Assembly (NCBI GenBank): GCA_902786015.1
Contig: CADAAU010000004.1
Coordinates: 89,610-153,609, forward strand
DNA length: 64,000 nt
Direction of reading: 5' to 3'
DNA from: an uncultured Coriobacteriaceae bacterium
GTDB taxonomy: Bacteria; Actinomycetota; Coriobacteriia; Coriobacteriales; Atopobiaceae
This document shows positions 35,013 through 43,575 of this stretch, piece by piece. A program made the translations under genes and the position numbers. The notes beneath the pieces were generated by a model that saw nothing but the letters and a program-made list of their open reading frames with translations, ran no database searches and had not been told where the DNA came from. The stretch's first letter is position 1. Each line of letters starts with the position of its first letter.

Positions 35013-36167
35013 ATGAATAGGAAAGGTCTCGTCACAGCCATAGTGTGCGCCCTCATGGTGTTGGTCGCCTACTTTGCTTGGCAGCTCGTCTTCTTTGAGT
35101 ACGAGACAGACACGTACACGACCACGGCAGAGCTGCTGTTCACGATTGACCACCTAACCAAGCTCGTACCGCTCCTTATCATCGGCCTTCTTACGGCCGT
35201 CGGCATCGTGGCGTGCATCGTGGTTCGCAACGCCATTATGCGCCACGACGGCCAGCATGGCCCATTTTCAGCGCGGATCGCGACCGCTCCCAAGGGGTGC
35301 GTGCATGGCCGGCGTCCCTCTGCCTTCATGGTGGTGCGCTGGGTCTGCATGGTGGGCTTTTTCGTGGTTACGGTGTTCGGCGGCGTCCTGCTTGGTGTGC
35401 GCTACTCGTGGATCAGCATTCCCGTGTTGTCGTGTCCCGCAAACATGTCGCAGCTTACCGAGGCAAGCTGCTACTATCTCGCGCATCTGGAGGAGCTTGC
35501 CGGCCTGCCGCTCATGGGTATCGTGGCGTTCGTGGTCAGCACGCTAGGCTTCGTCATCGTATTTGGAAGGGTGCTCTGTGGCTTCGTGTGCCCCATGGGC
35601 CTTGCCCAGGATGTCATGCACAAGATTCGGCAGGCGACCAAGGTCGAGGGCATATCCATGACCGAGCGGATGTACCAGGCGCTCGTGCCTATACGTTGGG
35701 TCATGCTGCTGCTTATGATTGGCCTCAGCTTCGTGGGTGGCAACTTTTGTAACTTCTGCCCGGCAATCGCCCTCACGCCCGTTGCCGCAGGTCTCTCCGT
35801 GAGCCTGTATGCAAGTGGGTTCCTCATGGTCTTCGTCCTTATCGCCAGCTTCTTCAAGCGTCGCTTCTTTTGCACGATCTGCCCGCTTGGCTACCTCATG
35901 GGGTTGGCACACGGCGTCCAGCCATTCCGCATAAGGAAGGACTGCACCGCATGCACCGAGTGCGGCGCGTGCTACGAGGCCTGTCCCATGGGTATCAAGC
36001 AGCTCTACACCGAGCGCGAGAAGACCGACGTAACAGACGTCTCGTGCATCATGTGCGGCGAATGCGTGCGGTGCTGCCCGGAGGACCGTGCTCTCTCGCT
36101 CACCTTCTTGGGGAAGGACGTCTTTGTTTCCAAGCGTTCGAGGGTCGTCCAGGGATACAGGAGGTAG
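35013..36167 (+). CDS. NapH-like membrane 4Fe-4S ferredoxin
   Basis: 384 residues. Membrane segments at 5-30, 45-70, 100-130, 160-190, 225-245 and 255-285. Two C-x3-CP motifs of the NapH/YccM family face the cytoplasm (VLCGFVCPMGLAQDV near 185 and FFCTICPLGYLMGLAHG near 285). Two classical 4Fe-4S sites follow: CTACTECGACYEACPMG near 312 and CIMCGECVRCCPED near 345. Such proteins move electrons between membrane quinols or partners and soluble redox proteins. Position between the two HgdB-like genes suggests it feeds electrons to the activator or the dehydratase-like complex. Start ATG 35013 with GGGGAGA upstream. Confidence 0.82.
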   Translation: MNRKGLVTAIVCALMVLVAYFAWQLVFFEYETDTYTTTAELLFTIDHLTKLVPLLIIGLLTAVGIVACIVVRNAIMRHDGQHGPFSARIATAPKGCVHGRRPSAFMVVRWVCMVGFFVVTVFGGVLLGVRYSWISIPVLSCPANMSQLTEASCYYLAHLEELAGLPLMGIVAFVVSTLGFVIVFGRVLCGFVCPMGLAQDVMHKIRQATKVEGISMTERMYQALVPIRWVMLLLMIGLSFVGGNFCNFCPAIALTPVAAGLSVSLYASGFLMVFVLIASFFKRRFFCTICPLGYLMGLAHGVQPFRIRKDCTACTECGACYEACPMGIKQLYTEREKTDVTDVSCIMCGECVRCCPEDRALSLTFLGKDVFVSKRSRVVQGYRR

Positions 36168-36171
36168 GGAC

Positions 36172-37473
36172 ATGGAATATGCAGGTGGCGCACAGGAACA
36201 GCGCGAGCACAGACGCAAGCAGCGCTTTGCAACTAAGTCCATGCACATGACGCAAAAATACCTGCGTCGTATGCGCGACTTGGGAGGAACGATGGAGCAG
36301 ATGGAGCCCTTCTTCAATGTGCTGGAGCGCATCTACGTACAAGGGCTGGAGGTGGAGCGACCGCGCAACGTGAGGACCGTGGGAACGTATTGCGTGCAGG
36401 TTCCACAAGAGCTCATATATGCTGCTGGCGCGCAGCCGGTCAAGCTCTGCAGCGGACACTACACGGCCTTCTCCATTGGCGACGACGTGGTGGCGCGTGA
36501 CGCCTGTCCGCTTGTAAAGGCAATCGCTGGGTTCGAGCACATGGGCACGCTGCCCCTCTACGAGAACTGCTCGCTCATGGTGGTGCCCATTACCTGCGAT
36601 TGCAAGAAGAGAATCGCCGGCCTTCTTCAGGAGAAGTGGCCCGTCCACCCGCTGTATGTGCCCGCGAACAGGGAAGACGAGAACATAGAGCACTACGTGG
36701 GGGAGCTGTACCAACTCATGCGCATGGTCTCGTGCGTAACCGGGCAAGAGGTAACGTACGAGTCGCTGGCACATGCTCTCAACCTGACTGGACGCGCCCA
36801 ATACGAGCTGTCGCGCTTCCTGCGCATAAAGCGTGCTACGTCCAATTTGCTATTCGGCACGCACGCCATGGCCGTTATGAACGCGGCGTCGTATTTGGAC
36901 GCTGGGACATGGGCAGACGCGCTGCGTGCGCTCAACGACGAACTCGAGCGGAGGGCGTACGCGAACAAGCTCGTCTCGCGCAAGGATTTGCCACGCATCA
37001 TGCTCACCGGATCACCCATCGTCTTTCCCAACCTAAAGATTCCCCTGCTCGTTGAGGAAGCCGGCGGCATGGTGGTCGCCGACGAGACCTGCATGGGGGA
37101 GAGGGGCATGTCCGACCCGGTGGTTCCCGTGGACGCGTCGTTCGACGGGCTCATGCGCTCGCTTGCTATCCGCTCGCTGCGGCCTTGTCCGTGCCCCACT
37201 TTTGCGGACAACTCGCAGCGCATCTACCGACTTCGCCAGATGGTCCGCGACTACCGCGTGGAGGGCGTCATCTACCACGTGCTGCGCGGGTGCTTGGTCT
37301 ACGACTACGAATACCGCTTGGTAGAGGAGGAGCTCGAGGGCATGGGCATTCCCGTCATTCGCCTGGAGAGCGACTACACCGACCAGGACGTGGAACAGCT
37401 GCGCATTCGCTCGGAGGCGTTTGTGGAGACCATCAAGCTCAAGAAGGGACCGCTCAAGGCCGTGCGCGGCTAG
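36172..37473 (+). CDS. 2-Hydroxyacyl-CoA dehydratase (HgdB-like) family protein, subunit 2
   Basis: 433 residues, start ATG 36172 after GGAGG, five nt behind the NapH-like gene. It has the full set of family Cys positions: VGTYCVQVPQELIYAAGAQP near 70, KLCSGHY, DACPLVKAIAG near 105 and VPITCDCKKRIAGLLQ near 140. A further RPCPCP pair lies near 342 and GCLVYDYEY near 375. These serve as ligands of the 4Fe-4S or double-cubane cluster in relatives. The C-terminus is shared with subunit 1. Relatives either dehydrate 2-hydroxyacyl-CoA or, in double-cubane cluster proteins, reduce small molecules. No CoA transferase gene is nearby, which argues against a classical amino-acid fermentation route. Confidence 0.8.
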   Translation: MEYAGGAQEQREHRRKQRFATKSMHMTQKYLRRMRDLGGTMEQMEPFFNVLERIYVQGLEVERPRNVRTVGTYCVQVPQELIYAAGAQPVKLCSGHYTAFSIGDDVVARDACPLVKAIAGFEHMGTLPLYENCSLMVVPITCDCKKRIAGLLQEKWPVHPLYVPANREDENIEHYVGELYQLMRMVSCVTGQEVTYESLAHALNLTGRAQYELSRFLRIKRATSNLLFGTHAMAVMNAASYLDAGTWADALRALNDELERRAYANKLVSRKDLPRIMLTGSPIVFPNLKIPLLVEEAGGMVVADETCMGERGMSDPVVPVDASFDGLMRSLAIRSLRPCPCPTFADNSQRIYRLRQMVRDYRVEGVIYHVLRGCLVYDYEYRLVEEELEGMGIPVIRLESDYTDQDVEQLRIRSEAFVETIKLKKGPLKAVRG

Positions 37474-37534
37474 TGCGCGCGGCAGGCAAAAGAAGGTGCA
37501 CGACCACGAGGACGTGCTGGAAAACGGAGGGAAC

Positions 37535-38323
37535 ATGAAAAGGTACTACATCGGGCTGGATGGCGGGTCCACCTACCTCAAGGCAGCCATGATTGACGGG
37601 CGGGGCAAAGTGGTAGACACCATGGTATGCAATACGGGAATCGACAACAGCGGCAACGCGAGCGCCCTCGTTAACGCGCTCTGCCAGCGCAACCAGATCA
37701 TGTCGCAGCAGGTGGGCTACATCATGGCGACGGGCTATAGCCGTAAGGTGCTTGACGTGGCGGACGATGACATAAGCGAGATCACTGCCCACGCGTATGG
37801 TGTACGCATTACCGCACCGCCGCAATGGCGACCGGGGATGATCGTAGACGTGGGCGGGCAGGACAGCAAGATCATCTACCTAGACGCCAACTACACCGTA
37901 AAGAACTTCTCGATGAACGACAAGTGCGCTGCGGGGACGGGCAAGTTCATGGAGGTCATTGCGCAGATTCTGGAGACGACCATCGATCAGGTGGGTCCTT
38001 TGTCCCTCCAGAGCACCGAGCCGTGCGACATCAACTCTACCTGTGTGGTGTTCGCACAGTCAGAGGTAATCTCGCTCGTGGCGCGCAAATTCGACCGGCG
38101 TGACATACTTGCCGGCATGCACCTCTCCATGGCGCGGCGAATAATCAAGATGATGCGAAAGTCCGAGAAGGGAGGCGACGTGCTGATGAGCGGTGGGGGC
38201 GCGTTGAACGTGGGCCTTCGCCAGGCCTTTGAGGAAGAGCTCATGCAGGACGTGTACGTTGCGGCTCACCCCCAGTTCAACGGGGCCATAGGCGCGGCGC
38301 TCATAGGATGCGAAAGGGGTTAG
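37535..38323 (+). CDS. Acyl-CoA dehydratase activase (HgdC/ArCP-type ATPase)
   Basis: 262 residues of the BadF/BadG/BcrA/HgdC family. ATP-binding motifs: YYIGLDGGSTYLKAAMID near 5 and IVDVGGQDSKIIYLD near 105. The single 4Fe-4S cluster is bridged between two subunits by Cys in MNDKCAAGTGKFMEV near 130 and in INSTCVVFAQSEVISLV near 170; both are present. The protein injects electrons at very low potential into its dehydratase or double-cubane partner, driven by ATP. Start ATG 37535 after GGAGG; the open frame begins further upstream but overlaps the previous gene without a ribosome site. Its location fixes the HgdB-like pair as its target. Confidence 0.88.
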   Translation: MKRYYIGLDGGSTYLKAAMIDGRGKVVDTMVCNTGIDNSGNASALVNALCQRNQIMSQQVGYIMATGYSRKVLDVADDDISEITAHAYGVRITAPPQWRPGMIVDVGGQDSKIIYLDANYTVKNFSMNDKCAAGTGKFMEVIAQILETTIDQVGPLSLQSTEPCDINSTCVVFAQSEVISLVARKFDRRDILAGMHLSMARRIIKMMRKSEKGGDVLMSGGGALNVGLRQAFEEELMQDVYVAAHPQFNGAIGAALIGCERG

Positions 38324-38325
38324 CA

Positions 38326-39018
38326 ATGGGTCTTACGATGCTGTTGGAGGGCGTCTCGGTTGCGACGTCGGTGGGCTTGGGTTGCGGCACCTGCTGCGGG
38401 TCGGGTGCCGGGATGCTGCTGACGGGCTACGTTATGACGCACGCGCGCGACTCGCGGCAGTCGTTGGCCGCGTTCCTCTCGTTCTACTTCGGCAAGATTG
38501 CGAGCGTAGCCGTGCTCTGCCTCGTGGCGTCTCTCGTCGGCCAGTCTGCGTTCCTGCAAGGGGAGCCGTTTGCCTCGGGGTGGGTCAATCGCGCCTTCGA
38601 TCTGTTCATTGTTGGCATGGGGATCTACTACCTGTATGGCTGGTTCCAGGAGGCACGCGGAAGCAAAAAGTGCGGCGAGCAGTGCCGCGACCACCACAAG
38701 ATGCGTGAGGCCGTAGAGGGGGGCATCCACCTCCCGGCGCTCTTCCTGGCCGGCGCTGGGTTTGGCATCACGCCGTGCGCCCCTCTCATCATCGTGGCGG
38801 GTCTGTGCGTGACGCTCCCCGTGGGCTTTGCGGCGGTGACCGGAGCGACCTTTGCATGCGCCAGCATCGTATCGCCGCTGCTGCTCGTGCTGCTGCTCTC
38901 TGGGGTCCTCACCACGCGCATGCACAAAGAGATACCCGGCATGCTGAGGTGGCTGCGCCTCGTGTGCTATCTTGGGATGATTGCGTTCTATCTCTATGAC
39001 CTGATTCAGACGTTCTAG
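38326..39018 (+). CDS. SafE/TauE- or CcdA-like membrane protein
   Basis: 230 residues with about six membrane segments. The first segment carries LGCGTCCGSGAGMLL, a Cys-rich motif that could bind metal or exchange disulfides as in CcdA-type proteins. A cytoplasmic loop with Cys/His (KKCGEQCRDHHK) lies near 118, and GFGITPCAPLIIVAG near 145 mirrors the first Cys-Pro repeat. The ATG at 38326 follows AAAGGGG and comes directly after the activase stop; an in-frame ATG at 38308 would overlap it. I infer transport of a reduced sulfur compound or reducing power across the membrane for the operon. Confidence 0.65.
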   Translation: MGLTMLLEGVSVATSVGLGCGTCCGSGAGMLLTGYVMTHARDSRQSLAAFLSFYFGKIASVAVLCLVASLVGQSAFLQGEPFASGWVNRAFDLFIVGMGIYYLYGWFQEARGSKKCGEQCRDHHKMREAVEGGIHLPALFLAGAGFGITPCAPLIIVAGLCVTLPVGFAAVTGATFACASIVSPLLLVLLLSGVLTTRMHKEIPGMLRWLRLVCYLGMIAFYLYDLIQTF

Positions 39019-39027
39019 GGAATTGCG

Positions 39028-39708
39028 ATGAAACTGCTCTTTGCGGAAGACGATCCAGACATCGTACGGGGAGTGACCATACTGCTTCAGCGCAGCGGCT
39101 TTACCGTGGACGCGGTAAGCAACGGGCGCGATGCCCTCACCTACCTCACAAACGGCGACTACGATGCTGCAATCCTCGACATCATGATGCCGGGTGTGAG
39201 TGGTCTCGAGGTGCTCAAGGAGATAAGGCGGCGAGGCATAGGGGTACCCGTCATGATGCTCACCGCGCTGGGCGAGCTCGACGACCGCGTGATGGGCTTC
39301 GACAGCGGTGCTGACGACTATTTGCCCAAACCATTTGCGGGCAAGGAGCTGGTCTCTCGCGTGCGCGCCCTCCTGCGCCGAACCGAGGCCTTTACGCCGG
39401 ACGTGGTCTCGTTTGGTGACGTACAGCTGGACAGCGGGACCTACCAGCTTACGTGCGGTACGAAGAGCGTGCGCCTTGGGAACAAGTTGTTCCAGGTAAT
39501 GGAGATGCTCATGCGCAATCCCAGCAAGATCGTGAGTGCCGACGAGTTCATGTCCCACATATGGGGATGGGATTCCGAGGCGGAGATAAATGTGGTATTC
39601 ACCAATATTTCCTTCCTGCGCAAGAACCTTGTGAAGATTGGCTCCAAGGTAAAGATACGGGTCGTACGCAATGCCGGGTACCTGCTTGCATACGGAGACG
39701 AGCAATGA
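39028..39708 (+). CDS. OmpR-family response regulator
   Basis: 226 residues. Receiver domain 1-118 with acidic FAEDDPD, phospho-acceptor Asp in AAILDIMMPGVSG near 51, Thr in MMLTALGE and Lys in DYLPKPFAG. A winged-helix DNA-binding domain occupies 125-220 (VSADEFMSHIWGWDSE, VVFTNISFLRKNL). It is nine nt behind the membrane protein gene and overlaps the kinase gene by 4 nt, so it is transcribed with the redox operon and likely controls it. Confidence 0.9.
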   Translation: MKLLFAEDDPDIVRGVTILLQRSGFTVDAVSNGRDALTYLTNGDYDAAILDIMMPGVSGLEVLKEIRRRGIGVPVMMLTALGELDDRVMGFDSGADDYLPKPFAGKELVSRVRALLRRTEAFTPDVVSFGDVQLDSGTYQLTCGTKSVRLGNKLFQVMEMLMRNPSKIVSADEFMSHIWGWDSEAEINVVFTNISFLRKNLVKIGSKVKIRVVRNAGYLLAYGDEQ

Positions 39709-41021
39709 GCGACTCCGCAATCAAGCGGATGAGGCGCAAGATAGTCCTCGTGTCCATAGTGGCGGTGTTCTTGTCGCTTCTTGTCCTGATATTTGCCATA
39801 AACTACGCGCATTACCTGCAGGTGGATGCAAACCTTCACGGCGCGCTTGCCGAGATTGCCAGCGATCAGAAGCCCTCCGAACAGGTTGGTGAGGAGGGCC
39901 GGCCGGTTGCGGAACAGGACGGCGTGCAGGCACCCGACTCCGAGTTCGACGCCATGAGGCACATTGATCATGGCTGGCGCAAGACCGCACGGACGCAGTA
40001 CGGTAGCCGCTTCTTCTGCGTGCTCGTGGCTGAGGATGGAAACATGTTCGTAAAAAGCAAGGGGGATGGCGAGTTCACCGACGAGTATGCCTGCCAACTC
40101 GCCCAGACCGCCTTGGGCTCGGGTGATGCGGAGGGGTATTTGGATGACTATAAGTTCTTGGTGGACGAGTCCGATGCCCAGAAGAGGGTCTTTTTTCTCG
40201 ACTGCACCACAGACCTGGAGGCCCTAAGACAACTGCGTACCGTCGCACTTGTCGTGGGTGGATGCGCGTTCACGATCGCTTCGCTGTTCATGGTTCGCCT
40301 TTCCGGTCTCATCGTGCGACCACTTGAGGAAAGCGCGCGAAAGCAAAAGCAATTCGTGGCGGACGCAGGGCACGAACTCAAGACGCCCCTCTCCGTAATC
40401 GCGACGAACATGGACATCCTGGAGGAGGACCTGGCGGACCAGCCAGAGGAGCAGGAGTGGATTGACAGCACGAACCGTCAGGTCGGCAATATGCGGCGGC
40501 TCGTCAACGACCTGATTGTCCTCTCGAAGCTGGAGGAGCAGGAGGAAGACATCGTGCGCTCCGAGGTGTCGCTGAGCGACGTGGCATACGAGTGCGTCCA
40601 GACCTTCTCGCAGCTTGCCGTCGCTCAGGGCAAGGAAATCGTGGAGTCGATTGAGGAGGACGTGTGTGTGAGGGGCGATGAGCCCGCCATTCGGCAACTC
40701 ATGCAGATCCTCGTTGACAATGCCGTCAAATACGCGACGGGTGACGGAACGATTCTGGTGGAGGTTGCAAAGGCGGGCCGCACGGCCACGTTCGCGACGC
40801 GCAACGATTGGGTGCACGACGTTGACTCGCGCGAGCTTTCGACGCTCTTTGACCGGTTTGTGCGCGGAGAACAATCGCGCGATCGCTCGGGAGGCAAGGT
40901 GGGCTACGGTCTAGGTCTCTCGATCGCGCGCACGATTGCCGAGAAGAACGATTTCAAGCTCGAGGTGGTTGAGGATGATGCAGGCAGAATCATGTTCCGT
41001 GCGGTATTTCCCGCCCGCTAG
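39705..41021 (+). CDS. Sensor histidine kinase
   Basis: 438 residues from ATG 39705 (ATGA overlap with the regulator). Two membrane segments (IVLVSIVAVFLSLLVLIFAI near 15 and VALVVGGCAFTIASLFMVRL near 180) enclose an external sensor domain of about 140 residues. Then come the H-box DAGHELKTPLSVIATNMD near 225, the N-box LMQILVDNAVKYATGD near 335 and the G-boxes GYGLGLSIARTIAEKN near 405. It should sense a signal outside the cell and phosphorylate the regulator encoded just upstream. No known ligand domain is recognised. Confidence 0.9.
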   Translation: MSDSAIKRMRRKIVLVSIVAVFLSLLVLIFAINYAHYLQVDANLHGALAEIASDQKPSEQVGEEGRPVAEQDGVQAPDSEFDAMRHIDHGWRKTARTQYGSRFFCVLVAEDGNMFVKSKGDGEFTDEYACQLAQTALGSGDAEGYLDDYKFLVDESDAQKRVFFLDCTTDLEALRQLRTVALVVGGCAFTIASLFMVRLSGLIVRPLEESARKQKQFVADAGHELKTPLSVIATNMDILEEDLADQPEEQEWIDSTNRQVGNMRRLVNDLIVLSKLEEQEEDIVRSEVSLSDVAYECVQTFSQLAVAQGKEIVESIEEDVCVRGDEPAIRQLMQILVDNAVKYATGDGTILVEVAKAGRTATFATRNDWVHDVDSRELSTLFDRFVRGEQSRDRSGGKVGYGLGLSIARTIAEKNDFKLEVVEDDAGRIMFRAVFPAR

Positions 41022-41114
41022 TATTGCGCGGCCAACAACGCTTCCGTCTGCTGCGCTGGCGGCGGGAGCATAGCCAATTTTGATGCTTACGGTGCAACGA
41101 ATCCTGTGCCCGAA

Positions 41115-41162
41115 GTCGCGGCCGACCTGTGCGATGCGCTGTGAGAATGGAGATGAGACTCT
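41115..41162. repeat. 48-bp repeat, copy A
   Basis: Matches 42557-42604 in 45 of 48 positions, same orientation. Both copies could code EVAA(D/N)LCDAL. Located in decayed sequence between the kinase gene and the DUF3990 remnant. Confidence 0.75.
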
Positions 41163-41189
41163 AATGGGGGTGGTTTCATAATGGGTGCT

Positions 41190-41303
41190 ATGACCGTATT
41201 TCATGGGGGCCTGTTGAGATACGCAATCCTCAGATAATTGTTGGTCGCTTCACCAAGGACTTCGGTCCTGGATTCTACTGCAGCACGCTTCAAGTACCCC
41301 ACA
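41190..41303 (+). pseudogene. DUF3990 family N-terminal remnant
   Basis: MTVFHGG at 41190, then in a shifted frame PQIIVGRFTKDFGPGFYCST, ending at a TAG at 41301. This is the characteristic start of DUF3990 proteins, usually found in toxin-antitoxin-like gene groups. Frameshift and truncation make it inactive. Confidence 0.6.
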
Positions 41304-41374
41304 CATCAAATTGCATTTTGTAGCGAGGATTCGCTCGCGTGTCTGAAATTCGTGTCGTCTGAGGAGGTCATGTA

Positions 41375-41830
41375 ATGGTCGGGCGAGAGGGCCAGGTTGA
41401 CAACGATTTGTTTTATGCGTGCGGACTTGTGGAGTACATCGGACGGCAGACGCACAACAGGCGTTCGGCTGTTATCAGCGCTCTGGGCCCCGAGCGACTC
41501 AAGCGAATTGTCGATTTTGCCGACGTTCTGCACTGCGAGAATATAGACGCCGTGGCAGCTCGTTTCGTTGACGAGGCTGGCATCGGCGAGGGGAGTTTTG
41601 ACAACGTGTCATGCGCACGCTATGGCGTGCCTTCTCACTGGGACATGGGAAAAGTATACAAGCGGCTCGCGGTCGGAATCATGCGCGAGCGTGGATTGTC
41701 TGCGGTGGATGCGCTTGCGGAGGCATTCCGCTCTCCCATCGCACCGCTTATTGATGATTACAACGGGAGCTTTTTCTACGAGGCGCCAGCCAACATCCTC
41801 ACGGCGCATCTCACGGGCGTCGTCGAGTAG
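41375..41830 (+). CDS. Hypothetical protein of a DUF3990-type gene group
   Basis: 151 residues, ATG 41375 after GAGGAGG. Blocks LFYACGLVEYIGRQTHNRRS near 12 and VPSHWDMGKVYKRL near 85 look conserved; I associate this protein with DUF3791/DUF3990 clusters of gut bacteria, where it may be part of a toxin-antitoxin group. It lies 71 bp after the DUF3990 remnant on the same strand. No catalytic motif. The biochemical function is unknown. Confidence 0.6.
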   Translation: MVGREGQVDNDLFYACGLVEYIGRQTHNRRSAVISALGPERLKRIVDFADVLHCENIDAVAARFVDEAGIGEGSFDNVSCARYGVPSHWDMGKVYKRLAVGIMRERGLSAVDALAEAFRSPIAPLIDDYNGSFFYEAPANILTAHLTGVVE

Positions 41831-41875
41831 CCGTTGCGCGTGCCATGAGGATGACCTGATGTGGCTAGGCAGTCC

Positions 41876-42472
41876 CTACGCCTTCCGTAGCAATGCGTTG
41901 AGCCAGCGCTCGTCGCCCCTGCCCGGGCGCACGTCGCCCGAGACCCAGAGGTCCTCCACGGCAAGCCCGCATGACGCGGAGACGAACTCCCTAAACGTCG
42001 GCTCCGTGAAGTCCGTGAAGTGGCGTCCGTTGCGCTCGCCCTCGGAGTCTCCGTGCTTGAACGAGGTGTAGAGCACTCCTCCGGGTACGAGCGCCCGCTC
42101 GACGCGGCGCAGCGCGTCCGCAAGCTGGTCCTTGGGGAGGTGCAGGATGGACGAGCACGCCCACACGCCGTCGTAGGCCCCGACGTCGGAGAGCTCCTGG
42201 AACAGCTCGACGCGCACGGGGATCCCCGCCGTGCGCTCGGCGATGGCAGCGAGCTCGGGCGAGCCGTCGGTCGCCGTCACGTCGAAGCCCATGTCTAGGA
42301 ACGCCCGTGAGTCACGTCCCGACCCGCACCCGAGGTCGAGCACGCGCGCGCCTGGTGGGAGCAGCTCGGCAAAGCGCCTCTGCGTCTCCGAGAAGTCCAC
42401 GTCCACGGTGGACGCGGCGAACGCCTCGGCGTTCTTGGCGTAGTAGGAGAGTGTGGGGTCCTTTGCTGCCAT
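41876..42472 (-). CDS. Class I SAM-dependent methyltransferase
   Basis: 198 residues. SAM-binding motif I is ARVLDLGCGSGRDSRAFLDM near 43, with the acidic loop TATDGSPELAAIAER near 67. Motif post-II reads YDGVWACSSILHLPKDQL near 100, and GVLYTSFKHGDSEGERNGRH follows near 132. This pattern fits small-molecule methyltransferases of the Tehb/UbiE kind, but the substrate is not evident. ATG 42472 has a GAGGAGGA ribosome site. The leader contains an inverted repeat (GGGCGG...CCCGCC), and both leader and first 40 codons are duplicated at 30430-30690. Confidence 0.85.
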   Translation of the reverse strand: MAAKDPTLSYYAKNAEAFAASTVDVDFSETQRRFAELLPPGARVLDLGCGSGRDSRAFLDMGFDVTATDGSPELAAIAERTAGIPVRVELFQELSDVGAYDGVWACSSILHLPKDQLADALRRVERALVPGGVLYTSFKHGDSEGERNGRHFTDFTEPTFREFVSASCGLAVEDLWVSGDVRPGRGDERWLNALLRKA

Positions 42473-42556
42473 GTCATCCTCCTCGCTGGGGCGGGCGATT
42501 GGTCCCGCCCATCTTCTCACATGCGCGATGCCCTGGCTAGCGTCGTGTGGGGCGAG

Positions 42557-42604
42557 GTCGCGGCCAACCTGTGCGATGCGTTGCGAGAATGGAGATGAGA
42601 CTCT
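42557..42604. repeat. 48-bp repeat, copy B
   Basis: Second copy of the element at 41115-41162; three mismatches. Confidence 0.75.
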
Positions 42605-42626
42605 GTGCTGGGGCGTTCGCGAAGTG

Positions 42627-42685
42627 GCCCGCAAAGTGCGACATTTCGGGAGGAATGGCGGCCCAAAATGTCGCATCCTGCGGGC
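42627..42685. repeat. Long imperfect hairpin in intergenic space
   Basis: Two 24-nt arms (42627-42650, 42662-42685) with 20 complementary positions and an 11-nt loop; the arms share the core TGCGACATTT. It lies behind the RraA-like gene. No T-run on either side, so it may be a REP-like element and not a simple terminator. Confidence 0.6.
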
Positions 42686-42744
42686 TGTTTGAAGAATCGG
42701 TCCGCATGCCTGTGATGACGAAGCGTCTCCGCCCCCTTCGTGTG

Positions 42745-43575
42745 CTACTTGTAGCGGCTCCTGAAGAGGGGGCGTAGCTCGGAGATGGGTGCCTTGCTTT
42801 CGATGAGCTCGCGCATACGTTCCTCGGAGGCGGCAATCTTCAGGCACTCCTTCAGAACGTCGGCGGCTATCTCGGGTGGGCAGATGCAGACGCCGGAGTC
42901 GTCCGCAAGCATGAGGTCGCCTGGCTCGACGCGCTTGCCACACAGCGTTACGGGACCATTCATCTCGATACACTCCATGCGATACTTGCCCGTGATTTGC
43001 GTCACGCCGCAGCTAAACACCGGATAGCCGCTCTCGCGGATGGAGCTCGCATCGCGCAGGCAACCGTTTACGATGTTGCCGGCGAAGCCACAAGCCTTGG
43101 CGACGGTGCAGCTCTGGCCACCCATGTTCGACACTTCGAGGTTGCCGCCGAAGTCGCTTACGAGCACGTCTCCCGGCTCGCCGACGTAGTAGATGTCGCG
43201 CGTGGACATGGCGATGAAGTCGTGGTCAACAGAACCCTGCGTGGCCGTCTTGCGCACGGGAATGTTGCGTATTGTGACGGCGGGTCCGCAGATCTTCATT
43301 CCAGGAGCGAGCGGCTTGAGGTAACTCGCGGGAATGGCCCCGTCGATGCCGTAGCCGTCGAGCACGTCACTCACCGTGGTGGTCATGTCCTCCATGGAGA
43401 GAAACGCGTCGCAGACCTCCTTGGACACGCGCTCGAAGCGAATCTTTGTGATGCGCTCGCGAGGGACGAGGCCCCAGATGCGACCCGCCTTCTCGTATTC
43501 GGCATAGTCTGCGTCACGTTGTACCCGCTGGCGGGCCACCTCTTCGTTGTAGGCGTCAACCTGCGTGATATCCAT
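42745..43575 (-). CDS. RraA family protein (aldolase/RNase E regulator-like)
   Basis: 276 residues, longer than classical RraA (about 160) because of an N-terminal extension of 60 residues. The core has VSDVLDGYGIDGAIPASYL near 87, KICGPAVTIRN near 113, PGDVLVSDFGGNLEVSNMGG near 150, NGCLRDASSIRESGYPVFS near 187 (the conserved G-x-RD) and GDLMLADDSGVCICPPEIA near 234. Members of this family are 4-hydroxy-4-methyl-2-oxoglutarate aldolases or similar; only some regulate RNase E. With no RNase E gene seen here, an aldolase-like enzyme is more likely. GGGGAGGA precedes the ATG. Confidence 0.85.
   Translation of the reverse strand: MDITQVDAYNEEVARQRVQRDADYAEYEKAGRIWGLVPRERITKIRFERVSKEVCDAFLSMEDMTTTVSDVLDGYGIDGAIPASYLKPLAPGMKICGPAVTIRNIPVRKTATQGSVDHDFIAMSTRDIYYVGEPGDVLVSDFGGNLEVSNMGGQSCTVAKACGFAGNIVNGCLRDASSIRESGYPVFSCGVTQITGKYRMECIEMNGPVTLCGKRVEPGDLMLADDSGVCICPPEIAADVLKECLKIAASEERMRELIESKAPISELRPLFRSRYK

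Noticed and set aside
38320..39720. 466-residue minus-strand frame across the membrane protein and response regulator genes
   Set aside because: Spans two genes with clear families on the plus strand; His/Arg-rich shadow.
41040..41162. M13 peptidase fragment (FDAYGATNP, EVAADLCDAL)
   Set aside because: Resembles M13 blocks by eye, but the second block is part of a 48-bp repeat also found at 42557 in a context without M13 similarity.
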